A DNA stretch of 64,000 nt from Uloborus plumipes. Its lineage: Eukaryota; Arthropoda; Arachnida; Araneae; Uloboridae. The notes below the pieces were generated by a model. The model was not told the origin of the DNA, made no database searches, and worked only from the letters and a program-made list of their open reading frames with translations. The stretch lies in NCBI GenBank assembly GCA_038373865.1, contig JAXGGA010002201.1:62001-126000 (forward strand). Reading direction: 5' to 3'. The translations under genes and the position numbers were made by a program. Positions 1 to 11,337 of the stretch are shown here, one piece after another (position 1 is the first letter of the stretch; every line of letters begins with the position of its first letter).

Positions 1-1559
1 AAGATGAAATGAATTATAAAGTTAAATTTCAGATATTGAATGGAAGTACACTTTAAAGTTCGGATCGAAAAAGAAACACTACGTCTGAAAAACAATATAT
101 ATACGTAGGGTGAAAATAATCCTCAACTCAATCTCCAGGTTAGACGTCATATTAGTATAGTGTGAATGGTACATTTGGGTGGGGAGGGGGATACTTCGTC
201 TAGTTATAAGGAAACCCATTTACCCACTTTAAATAAGTTTACTATTCATTTTGTATCAAAGAGTTTTTGTTTTTTTTTAAACATTTTGAACAGCTTTGAA
301 TAAAAAAAGAGTGGTTGTGCGGGGGAGGAAGGGGGGAGGGGTGAACCTGACAAATCTATAAGCTCATGCCAGCTCACTTTAAACATATTCATGCTTGTTT
401 ACTACTTTTTAGACCATCACAAGCAAGAGAACTTAATATTTAAATAAATAGAATCTAAAAAATATCATTTTTTTCCTATACAGTTTTATTCAAAAATTCA
501 AAAAAATATGATCCCATTGAGATCCCAATCTAAAAATTTGTACAAACATAGATAAAATACACAAGAATTTTTGAAAATTTTTTGAAAAAAATTCATTATA
601 TGTTTTTTGAGAAGTTTAAATTTGAAATTCAAATTTCATTTTTTGAAAAAGAAATTTTTTATCAAATTAGTCATGTTGCATATCAGATTAAGCGGCAACT
701 AACGTACTTTAAAATGCCATTTACCAAATCGTTCTATCTATATTTGGTGCCGAGTTATGGTCCCTTTTATGTTCCCTTATCCATGAAAAAACGTGGGTTT
801 TTCCAAAGTTCAAAGTCTCATAAATGAAAAAATAATAGAGATAAAAATCCAAAAATTGAGACTTTTGATTACCTCAAGGGGTACAATTAATGAGCCAAAT
901 GCGAAAGAAATACAAAAATGTAAGGTAAAAATTTTCTCAGATTTTGGATCACTTGACGTGGAATGACCCGAATCAGGATCTTAAGCGAAATACGCAATAT
1001 TTAGAAAAATGTTTTGAAACTTTTTGTGCTTTGTTTAACAAAAAACCTTGAATAAAACAAAGAGTATAATAAAGTGCAAACTAGGCAAATTTTGGACTAG
1101 ACTAATTATAAATTTTTATTAAATAATTCAATCCATATTAAAAATTAATATCGATTACATTTTGCCAAAAATATCAATCAATTATTGGTTTACACCATGA
1201 ATGAGCGTTTTCTTTCTTCGCTTTATTTTTTATTTTATTATTCCTTCGCCTTATTTATTTATCCCAGAAGTCTAATTTTTAAACTTCTTCTCGCAGCTTT
1301 TTTAACAAGTCAATTTATTTACTTTCGCTTTGTACCATTTTAATTTGTACATAGTAATTAATTTGCCAAGCAAATTCGGTTAAAACTAGCGCATGGAAAA
1401 GCGATACAACTTCACATAATGGAAAACGTGTTTCGCAGAAAACAAAACGAGCTGCAAATTCTTATTCCTCCACTCAATCTATTTGCCGAAAGTATTTGAG
1501 CATTAAGCATAATGAAAACAATAATCTCCAGACATGTCGTTAAAGTAGCTAACGCGGAA
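1..1559. other. A+T-rich DNA without a recognisable gene
   Basis: No exon or RNA gene is recognised. The stretch holds G-rich patches near 180-190 and 319-342, and many A/T runs. The part from about 440 to 972 reads like an old interspersed repeat. It ends at about 958-972 with GTGGAATGACCC, which closely resembles the inverted ends of the element at 29503-30327 (GGGTYATTCC). Its other end was not found, so this is a fragment. An 81-codon frame at 582-827 is low in complexity and resembles no family I know. Confidence 0.5.
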
Positions 1560-1960
1560 TATTACGAAGGGAATCTCATTTCGCGTCTCTTCTCTGCGCC
1601 TTTATGAATTTTCTCCCCAAATTTCATTTCTTTTCTTATTTATTGACTGGAAGCCGTAGTTAGTAGCTGAAGATCAAATTAACTGTATGCCTGCTCGATG
1701 TTTATTTAACCATTATACCGGAAGGACTGTTTTATCAGTGAATTCCCCGGGCTGTCGTAAGAATTCAATAATCCTCTTGATATATTTGTAAGTGGGAAAT
1801 CCGTTTTCCGCCGAAATAATTATTTTAGAATCCAGGCTTAATTCTTTCTCAGTCCTCGAAATTTTCTTCTCACACGGAATCAATTTTCAAATCTTGTTAT
1901 TTGGAGAAACTTCACAATTTTTGTTTATTACTAATTACATTTACGCCGTTTTGAGAATCG
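1560..1960. repeat. Diverged duplication, copy A
   Basis: This block aligns collinearly with 3920-4260, about 2.36 kb downstream in the same orientation. Shared landmarks in order are TATTGACTG, AGCTGAAGATCAAATTAA, TTATTTAACCATT, GTCGTAA-AATTCAATAATCC and TGGAATCC/AGAATCC. By eye about 70 percent of positions agree. On the minus strand both copies give similar peptides around LLNxYD, but each frame is interrupted, so coding function is not supported. No terminal repeats or target duplication are visible. It is either two copies of an old interspersed repeat or an ancient segmental duplication. Confidence 0.65.
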
Positions 1961-3919
1961 ATTGTTTATGTAAATTACTTTTCTCCCGTTTTGTAGTCCG
2001 TTTTGCTTTTAGTGAATTTCATTAGACCAGTTTCTGTTCTTAGTCTTGATGTCATTCGTGACTATGCATTTAAATAGCTTATTTTGTAGCGCTTCTCAAA
2101 ATGATGTAAAAATGTGCATTGGCGAAATATCAGCATTTTTAGTAATACTAAATTAGAATAATTTTAAGGAAAATAATATAGTGTGGAAAAAGCAAGTAGT
2201 GACAGACTAGACTTTATTGAACAGTTTCAAAATTAAAAGAAAAAATGATTGGTAAAATTTGAAGAATTGATGAAAGCATTCAATTTTTTAAAATTTATTC
2301 ACGGTTTGAACTGCCAAAGCCCCCCTCCCCTCCTCTTTTTTCTTTTCTTTTGTGTGTGTGTGTATTCCAGTACAACATGAAAATCCACTCGTCGAAAAAG
2401 TTGCATTTAAATAAAATCAATAATAAATTTAAACTTTACCTCTATATTTTACACAAAATTTCTGTGTATGTAAATGTATGTGTTACTCGGATTTTTTAAG
2501 GAAAAAAAATCTAGAATTTCAGTTATTTATTATTACTGCTTTTTTTGGATATTTTTACTGCATTTTTCGGAAAATATGTTTCACATGTATCATCCTATTT
2601 TTAAGCACTTTTTGTTCCAATTTGTATTGTACGATTAATCTAAATTAATTTGTTTTGCAGACTATTCTGAGGGTTTAAATCTGCTTTACAGACTGCTGAG
2701 AAAAACTCTGCTAGTGGACTTTTTTTTTCTTTTCTTGTGAAATGTTATGTGTTCAGTGTTATCATTGTGAAAGAATGGATTTTACACACATTTACGTGAC
2801 AACAAAGATTTTTTTTTTTTTTTTTGTCGTTGGAACTTCAACTACTAAAACATACAGAAAAGCAGGCAAAGGCTAATTTGAAATTCCTTTTGAAGCTAGG
2901 AAAAATCATCACGTAAGTTCAATTACGCCAGAGGGCTATAGCTTTTTTTTTTTTTTTTTTTCAAAAACTCCGGAATGGCGTAGATTAAGTTTACTTACGA
3001 AATATTGCTCTCATAAGATGAGGCCTTATCATGAAGGATTTCCTTTCTTCTTGGGGAGAATAAGCAGTAAAAGCAGAGGTTTCTTTATTCCCTGAGAGTT
3101 ACGTTGCCATCAGTTTATTGTCAAAGAAATATTTCATTGTTCTCTATTCAGTGATTGAATAGTGTATACTATTGAATAGTATATAGTGATTGAATAGTGT
3201 ATACTATTGGATAGTGTATAGTGATTGAATAGCGTATAGTGGCATTTCATTGAAGTATTCTCTTTAGAAAAAGCATTTCTCCATGCTAACTTCTTAATTG
3301 TTTTTATTTCTTATTACGCAGAGAAAACAGTTCCATTTCAATACTTATGCTCTTTAGAATCCAAAAATGGTGCAGTGAAGAGGAAAAACATTATTGATAT
3401 CAAAAAAGTTTTTTTTAGCCTACTTCTTTTTTTCTCTTTTATTTTATTTATTTAATTTATTTTTGATAAATTTGAAGCAAAGAAATATTTAAATAAGGTT
3501 TGCAGACAGTATTGTAAACTTAAAAAGCATTTGCTTTGCTCCTTTTCATTTCTCCAATTTTCTTTAGTTTTGCACTTTGATACGATCATTACGAAAGTCA
3601 CAACCTAGGCCTTCCCTCATTAAACATTTTTAGTTTGCCATTGTATTGACATAAAAAATATAATGAATGTACTTGTTATTCCTCTTTACGGAAGCCGGAA
3701 AAAAATCTTTAAATAAATAAACAAAAAAGAAGCGAAATTTGCTATTTGTCAATGAAAATATCTTTAAAGGAAGTAAACAATATAGATACAATGCTTGAAA
3801 CATCCGTTAGACGCTTAAATATTGTTTGTCAAATTATAAATGCAATTATATTTTAAACGTAAAGAAGATAATGATTTTCTAAATATGCTATTAAAATAAT
3901 TCCCCGAACCAAAATCAGA
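1961..3919. other. Gene-free A+T-rich stretch
   Basis: No coding or RNA feature is supported. It contains a short TG microsatellite at 2351-2363, poly-T runs at about 2811-2825 and 2943-2960, and a small minisatellite at 3151-3241 that is listed separately. Confidence 0.5.
3151..3241. repeat. 35-bp minisatellite, about 2.6 copies
   Basis: Units beginning GTGATTGAATAGTGTATA start at 3151, 3186 and 3221, giving a strict 35-bp period. Inside each unit the block ATTGAATAGT/ATTGGATAGT recurs, so the unit is itself built from a shorter ATAGT-rich motif. Only a few substitutions separate the copies. Confidence 0.85.
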
Positions 3920-4310
3920 CAAAGAAAATTTCATTACGTTTATGCTCTCGATACATTTGTTAATTTTCTCACCAAACTTAATTTATTTTATAATCTATTG
4001 ACTGAAACTCAGCTAGCTGCTGAAGATCAAATTAATCGTTTGCATACCCACTCCCACATGCTTATTTAACCATTGTATTATGAAAGATATTTTATAAGTA
4101 AATTCTCTAGGATGTCGTAAAAATTCAATAATCCACTTAATATTTTTCCATGGAGAAAATTCTGAATAAAATAATTACTTTGGAATCCGGGCTTAGCAGT
4201 TGTTGTGATGCAAAATTCATTTTTAAATTTTGTTGCTTCTAGAAACTTACGAAAAATGGCATTTATTGTAATTGCTTTTAAAAAGATACACATATAAATA
4301 CGTTGTTGGT
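3920..4310. repeat. Diverged duplication, copy B
   Basis: Direct-orientation partner of 1560-1960. The landmarks are the same: TATTGACTG, GCTGAAGATCAAATTAA, TTATTTAACCATT, GATGTCGTAA and TTGGAATCCGGGCTTA. A 71-codon minus-strand frame lies in it, but the equivalent frame in the other copy is closed, so it is not annotated as a gene. Confidence 0.65.
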
Positions 4311-4533
4311 AGCATGTTATTTATTTTCAAAAGTACAGGTAAAGGAAATTGGAGGACACTTTCGGATTAATAAGCAGTACTTTAACTCCGAGCATCAAGT
4401 TAAAAAGGCTTTTAAAGTAGCTATAAGTGAAAGCTATAGCAACAGAGTGGCAGGAAATTGAAATTGTCTTTCGTAAGAAAGTAAAAATTAATTACTTTTA
4501 AATTACAATGTCGAAATTGTAGATTCTAGGTAG

Positions 4534-4992
4534 CATAGGCGGATTTAAGTCGCTAATTCTGGGAGGGGGGGGGACAGTAGCAGGATCTTGGGGAGGCGGT
4601 ACACCTTTAATAACCGCGATTGTTTCAAAGTAGAATATTTTTTTACGATACATATAAATACCCAATTACAGATTGTACCATTATTCTATAATATAGCACT
4701 GAATAATCAATAATTTCAAAAATATCTTTATTTGCATGTATAATTATTTATTTATTTTGTTTGTTTTTCCGAATGGATAAATGACTATAATTACAGTCGT
4801 GTTGCCCTTGCATTGGTGATGTGTGGTAATACACTGGGGTTGTTTCAAGTAATTAACTTGTATTGTAGCTATGAAAAAATATTAATTACTTTCCAAACAG
4901 CTGTGTTCTTAATAAAATATACTTAGTTTATTTTTTTATTTTTTTCAAAATAGAACAAAAAAGATTTTGACACCGCCGTGAATCCGCTTATG
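4534..4992. mobile_element. hAT-like non-autonomous element (MITE)
   Basis: The ends are inverted: the left begins CATAGGCGGATT and the right ends AATCCGCTTATG. The CA...TG termini fit hAT-type ends. The flanking octamers are CTAGGTAG (4526-4533) and GTAGGTAG (4993-5000), matching at 7 of 8 positions, as expected for an aged 8-bp target duplication. The 459-bp interior has a G-run near the left end and is A+T-rich, with no open frame. Superfamily is inferred from terminus and duplication length only. Confidence 0.65.
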
Positions 4993-5000
4993 GTAGGTAG

Positions 5001-8000
5001 GTTGTAAGTAGAGTCCATGTTCTCCATAAAATTCATGAAACAAAATAAGGATCTAACATATTTGAACTCCTTACAGGCAATTTTATGCAGCAATTGATGA
5101 TTTTTATTAAAGTATAACGTCCCATTAATTCACATCGGTGACCATTATGTATGTGTGAGTCCCTAAAGACATATTCTGGTTCCAGAGTATTACTGAAAGA
5201 TTAATTCCTTATCTAGTGGCCCAAAATCTCTCTATATGTATATTAAACTCGCTCATTCTGATGCACTTGATTCTTTTTTGTAAAGATAAAATATTTAAAG
5301 AAAATTTGCATACTTTTACGTTTGATCTTCAATCTGCCATTTTAATTTGCATTTAAATTCTTTTTCCTGTGCACTCATGAAGATCCAAATCTCAAAGGCT
5401 AAAAAATGCTGTAAAAAGAATGGATTAAATAAAGGGACGAGAGAAAAAAATCTTTGCAAATGAATCATCTTTCTCCGTGTTTTTGATGTTTCAACTCAAA
5501 TAAACGTTAATATCTTTCCATTTCAAACGCAAGCAAGCTTCTTTTTTTAGAGCCTTAATTATATTAATTGCTTGAACTACTGGTAGAAAGAATTAATGCT
5601 AATCAAGAAAATAGGTAGCTTTATCTTTTAAAACCTTAAAGACGGAAAAATAACTTTTTATAGTGAAAACTTAATTAAATGAATTCTAATATTCATTTTT
5701 ATAGTTCATCTCTCCAAAATATGATTTTATCCCCTTAATTTAATTAGAGTTTTTATCCTTATTTTTCTTTGACATTTGTGTTAACAAAAAATTTCAATGA
5801 TTTTTTTTTTCTTTTAGGTAAGCTGCTGTTTGGATTTGATTTGTAAGAAGATTTCACAACAAATATGGGGTTTGTACCTGACGACACAAATCCATGCATT
5901 TGTTAAGGAATGTTTCGAAATAATATTGCCTTTGGAAATATCGAGTTATGTTTGCCAACTGCTATAGATTTCAGGTATATTTTTTTTCAAGATAATGAAT
6001 AAGAATACAGTAGAGCCTCTGACTGGTGAAATACTTTTACACTATTGTTGAAGCACAACCGCAGTGTAATAAAACATATTTTTTTCTATGAATGTGTATT
6101 GACGACGATAATATGCGGCACTAATAGATTCAAACTAAATAAACTCTCAGTCAAAGTTTACTATAGTTACTTCAAGCATTATTTCACGTAGAATAAACTG
6201 CCTTTACATGAATGTGTACTCACAAAATACTAATAACAAGTTTTTGTCTGTAGACTTTCTTGTAAATAAGATAAAACTCATGCTGGAGGGAAGCTAATTT
6301 ATATTCTTAGAATATAAAGCAAAATTGCCCACCCCCTCAGAGCACTGGTGCACCCCTCAAATGCTAGGGAGCAGCCATCCCCCAGAACAAAACCCTCTCA
6401 AATGAGATCAAAAACCCTCTCACATTAAGTGCCATAAAAATTTGAACAACGCAATCTGCGCCATGGACCCTCTCTTCATCGTGACCACCCCTGAAAAAAT
6501 GAGCTTGTAATTGAATGCAAATCTAAATATATATTCTATTAACATCTGTGCTCGTATCTATCTCTCCGAATCTTCAACTCCTCGAGAACCGCTGCGAGTC
6601 CAGAGTCGAACAAGGTACCGATCAATTTGAAATTTCCCACAGGTACTATAGGACCAATCTCGTCAATGGACGGCCCAAGTTAGCAGATACAGTAATTAAT
6701 ATGTCAATTAAAATCATGATTCTTACTAAGAATGAGCGGTATGAGAATAATATACGGGAGTTTTTAGAAGGATATGTGTGTTATCAAATAAAATTCTACT
6801 AATTGTTTTTTAAAGGGTTTTCCTTTTTTTTCTCTTGGATCCAATCCAAATCACTGTACAGCAAGTTATATCTATTTTATTAATCTATATCTGTATCTAC
6901 TTACCTTTATATTTCTCTCTGTATCTCTTTCTATATTTTTTCTATCTGTATTCTCTTTTAATTTAAAAAAACACATTTTCTGCATCTACAAGTCCACTTA
7001 TCTCAACATTATTACATTGCTAGATACATAGCATAACTTACAACAATGCACACTCATTTATAACTTGAACTGAAATGTTCGGCAGAATTCCAATATTATG
7101 GACTCTCAACAGAAAAAAAGGCAATTAAATTGAGGGTCACTATTTGCAACAATGCAATGACACAACTATTATGTCTGACTTATTCGAAAAAGTGAAAAAA
7201 AAAATCACAAGCAATAAATTACATTTTCAAAAATTAGTTTTTAACGTGTCCCTGTAAAACGCGCTACACGCGTTATTTTATTTTATGCGTAGAATAGATA
7301 AAATTCCTCCAAACATTCTTTATTTAAAACATAATAATCCACCGCACTTCATTCAAAATACAATGTTTCTCTGTTTCAGTAATATGAAATAAATGACACC
7401 TATTTTAATATTCTGACAGAATAGATAATTTTATGCTTGAATGCTAAATAATGTTAATTTAGCCTGCGCGATAGCGGAAAAATCCTAATTGATGAAAAAT
7501 ATCGATTTCAGCAAAAATTATATCCCTCGACAATTTCCATGCTGTCAAGAGAACCAAGAATGGGTTATTTGAAACTGTTTAGACTGTCACTTGCTAATTG
7601 TAATTATAAATCATTTAAAGTTCTCTGCTGATGAGCAGTAGAAAGTAGAATGCCACCGCCACTTCTCCCATTTCTAGAAATTTCTGAATTCTTTCTCTCG
7701 CGAGCAGATATTTTCCCCCGTTTCGGAAATGCCTCAACGATGAGGGAAATGATTAGGGCATTCCATTCAATGGGAGTTTGAACTTTTCAAAATGTGAGTC
7801 GAACTGGAGCCGCCATTTTGGGTTATTTGTCGAATTTAGAGAAAGCTCGTATAAATGTCCTGTACAAAATCTTAGGAATCTACGAAAGCTTAGAACGGCA
7901 CTGGGACGGATAAAAGGGGAGGGTCCTAGAAGTCATCACTGCCCCTCTCCTAAGCCGTCAACAATATTTTCCATCCAGATTGTGTTCAAATATTTTACGA

Positions 8001-8769
8001 ATAAAACATAAACGATTGTTGTAATCTTTTCTATTCAATTATTATTTTCAGCGGTAAAATTTGAAATACTACTTCTTTTCATTGCTCATGAAATTAATTA
8101 GCAACATTTATGTCCTATTAGGTGCCTTATTCCTGGACGATTTAATCATTTTCCCGACAGCCAAGCATGTTTAAAAATGTTTCGAACCAGAAAAGCCTAT
8201 ATTTATCAACATACCCCCCCCCATCCCCCCTCCCATAAAATCATAGTCTGTATCCTGATTTCGTATCGTCATTTTTTTTCCGTTAGGCAAAGCTTTTGGC
8301 TTCACCTTCTGGACTTCATACAAATTAAAAAGAGTTTCACAATTGCAATCCTTACACCTCAGAGGTCTACAACATTGGTTCTGTGAAACCTTAGGGTACC
8401 CTAGAACTTTGACATTAGTTCCGGAAGAGATTGCTGCTTTCATAAAATTTAAATTTTTATAAAAGATCGAACTCCTAAAAGCGGTTTACTTGAAAAAATC
8501 AATCATCATAAATACTTCATGGATAAAATAAAACTTCTAAAATATCCCGTGCTTCAACAAATGCGTTCTTCAAGACGCATTAGAAACATAGTAGTCTCCG
8601 TTCTTTCGCTTAGAGGAGAATTGACCACTTATGGAATGCATTTTATTAAAATTTTGCTTTTTATTAATTTTTTTATAGTTCAAAATATAGTTGCTTTTAA
8701 GCAGTAACACACCGCCTTTAAGTCAGGGCTAAGGTAGGAATACATGTAATGTAAAACCAACTCAGTCAT
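5001..8769. other. Gene-free stretch with repeat fragments
   Basis: No exon is recognised. At about 6320-6493 lies a C-rich block ending GTGACCACCCCTG, which looks like one end of a hAT-type element (CAGGGGTGGTCAC on the other strand), but no partner end was found. At 7620-7960 base composition is more balanced and contains one YY1/Pho-like motif, listed separately. At 8200-8232 there are C-runs. At 8701-8740 the block CCGCCTTTAAGTCAGGGCTAAGG resembles part of the repeat unit at 48555-48583. The overlapping 90- and 69-codon frames at 8171-8443 are not credible genes. Confidence 0.45.
7809..7821 (-). promoter_or_regulatory. YY1/Pho-like motif
   Basis: The minus strand reads CCAAAATGGCGGC, an exact fit to the AANATGGCGGC consensus recognised by YY1 and its insect relative Pho. 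It lies in a stretch of mixed composition (7620-7960) with several CpG sites. One motif match is weak evidence and binding is not shown. Confidence 0.25.
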
Positions 8770-9232
8770 TCCGTCCATGGACTACAATTTCGTTCTTATT
8801 GTGGACGAGGCGATACAGGCATTGAGTCATAAGTGTCGCACGAAGTCCTACATCATCTCGCTCCATGTTTACTGCAAACGATCTTTTAATTTAGTCAAAC
8901 TGGTAGATTTTCCAACCTACCGTCCCAAACAATCGCAGATTTGCTCGATTTGGGACAAATCAGGGGGAAATGGAGCGGGTCAGAGAACGTGATAATGTAA
9001 TGTAAGAAACCCTGCGACACCCTTGCTGTGTATGACCGTTCCTTGTCTTGTTGAAAAATCGCTCCTAGGATCCATGCTAACACATAAGACTTAAATATGC
9101 GATGTTCGCATTGCTTGATTGTCATGCTGTTGACACTCAAGCGATGCGTTCATTACATACACAGCATCAATACAAGGGGACACCGTGCATCGCACGTGGG
9201 CCTGCAGGATTCTACTGTATAGGTTTAATAGG
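8770..9232 (-). pseudogene. Decayed Tc1-type transposase fragment
   Basis: On the minus strand, a peptide with GAIFQQD followed by ARVSQ and, further on, IVWDG is readable from about 9110 down to 8895. These match the second catalytic aspartate block (IFQQDNARPH, ARISQ) and the region after the catalytic glutamate (HVWD) in the near-intact element at 38863-39894. Beyond it, an SMP triplet near 8822 matches the SMPRRV region at the transposase C-terminus. Upstream sequence to about 9232 can be matched only loosely. The catalytic glutamate region is lost to substitutions and indels, and several stops interrupt the frame. No terminal repeats were found. Tc1 transposases cut and paste DNA at TA sites; this copy cannot be functional. 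Confidence 0.6.
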
Positions 9233-9356
9233 GATTTATTTTTTGCAAGAACTGATAAAAATATTTGAAGACCAGTCAATTTTTGTCTGATGACCAGTGC
9301 CGGACAATGTAGTTTTAAAATGTAAAAGGAGAAATGAAGTTTAAAAAAATGATGTA

Positions 9357-9532
9357 CAGTCGAGCCCGCTAAATGGAGTAGCCATTTTGCCACGAAAAAA
9401 TATTTTAATAAGCGAGATATTCTATTATCCGTGATAAAAATAATGCATTATATTGGTTTGGTACATTTAAAATATATTATATTAAGAGGGAGATATTCTT
9501 TTAACAAATGTTCTAATAAGCGGGCTCTATTG
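9357..9532. mobile_element. TA-flanked MITE, pogo/Tigger-like ends
   Basis: The left end CAGTCGAGCCCGCTAA and right end GCGGGCTCTATTG are inverted repeats with a few mismatches, flanked by TA at 9355-9356 and 9533-9534. The start CAGTCGA is shared with the two Tigger-like elements in this window (44082 and 60307), which suggests the same transposase group. The 176-bp interior is A+T-rich and carries no open frame. GCGAGATATTCT (9410-9421) and GGGAGATATTCT (9488-9499) form a short internal repeat. Confidence 0.6.
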
Positions 9533-11229
9533 TATTTCATTATTTGATAATTAACCTACTTCTTTATGGATCCTTGAGCACATATAGTTGGGGGGTGTGT
9601 TTCTCGTTTATATACTCAGACATCATATTTTACCATTTTAACTTAATCCAGACAACCCAATGTGTCTACAAGACTCCGATAAACCAGCTCCTTCATAATT
9701 CCCAGCTAGATATCATCCAGAGCATTTCCAAGGAAATGCCAATAAGTAAACTACGCTCGTCGACACGTTTCTATTACTCAACAATAACATGGTTGACAAT
9801 TCAGTGTGCATCCACAATTTTACTCGAAAAGGGTGCTTTGAGACCCAAACGATAAGATTGAAATCTCCTTCCCTCGTGTTTCTAAAGGAATACCATATCT
9901 CATTGCGACTCTTCGTATTGCTAATTGCCACTTAAGAGAATATCGTTTTCCATTTAACTGCTCAGCTAATGGTCAGATATTTTTCTCGACAATATTAATA
10001 TGTTTCCAGCTAGGTTATCGACTCCTTTTACAATTAGTTAAATAGGAGGTTTACGTGAAAGGGGCTTCGAATTTTAATTGCGGAATCTTGAATTGGGCGA
10101 GGAAATGGGCTTTTAATCAGTGGTTGAAAATTATGGTGATTAGCGAGGGAAGCATTATAAGTTTGTCACTACTACTCGTAGCTTCATGTTTGTAAAATGA
10201 TTTTTTATGAGATAAATCGATAACATACAAGCAATGCATTGTAAAAAGTTTGCATAAGTTTACCATTGTTAATGGGTGTAACATTACACAACTTCTGTAG
10301 TAAGTTCTTCCGATTTTACGAAAACGCTAATCGTTGGAGGGAAGTTTCATGGAGCCTGTCGAAAGTTTCACCAAGCGTTAAAAGGACTGGGGCATTATTC
10401 AAAGCACATGCGTTAAGACAAACATCTTGGCAGAGCTCTTGAAGTCTTAAGAACGTAACCAAGATGTGCCTTAGCCATCCCATGTCGCGGTTCAGAGTTA
10501 GATCCTATCGTGTGTCTTTGAAACAACGTAAGAATTCGTGTAAAGGGGATAAATAGTGGGAAAAGATGATCCTGATAAACAATTATTTCACGACTAATTG
10601 AAATTAAACTTCTAGCCTAATGAACGCTCTTTTTTATTCTTCTTTCTTTTCACAGATAATTCTGAGGCAACCTTACGCAGAAATTAGTGTAACGTCACGC
10701 TATAGCTACATTGCCTTGGTGTAACTTTCCACAAGTGATGTGTTATTTTACACCAGATGTATCGGTCAAGCAGTTGAGGCAGCGCTGTAGTCACTGTATT
10801 TATGGAGTAAGGTTATATAATTTTTTTTTAAATGTAGGGCTCCAAAAATAGTTTTGTATTTTCTCTTACTAACTATACATGGATTATTTTAATAAGGAAG
10901 TAAAATGCATCTTTTTGGAACCGCGAGAAATGTATATCTTTTACTAAGTGGTATATTAATTATTGTTTGTTTTACATAAGCTCTTTGTCTTACAAGTTTT
11001 AGTTGAAAGTCAGTTCACCGATGCTCCAATTGCTATTCAATTCATTCATAGGAAAAATGTTCTTCAATTTTACATTTTACTGTTTCAAAACCGGCTATTA
11101 AATAAAAAAAAAAATCATATCACAAAATGAAATCATCTTGTTTCATATTTCCATCTAGTATATCGAATGCAAGAAAAGAAAGTTCGCGAAGAAGTTTTCG
11201 TTTTTATTCAAAACATTTCACAGCATTAA

Positions 11230-11337
11230 CCCAAGTAACACACTTCGTTTTTTAAAGGTTGTCAAATGGTTATTAACGTTGTAACAACCGCTTAAAAATG
11301 TTTATAAAACGTTTAAAGGTTATTTGTGCTACCTGGG
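11230..11337. mobile_element. Very small palindromic MITE candidate
   Basis: CCCAAGTAACAC on the left faces GTGCTACCTGGG on the right. The inner blocks TTTAAAGGTT and AACGTTTAAAGG/ACCGCTTAAA extend the palindrome imperfectly. At 108 bp the whole unit could fold on itself. No clear target duplication is seen, so its class is unknown. Confidence 0.4.
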
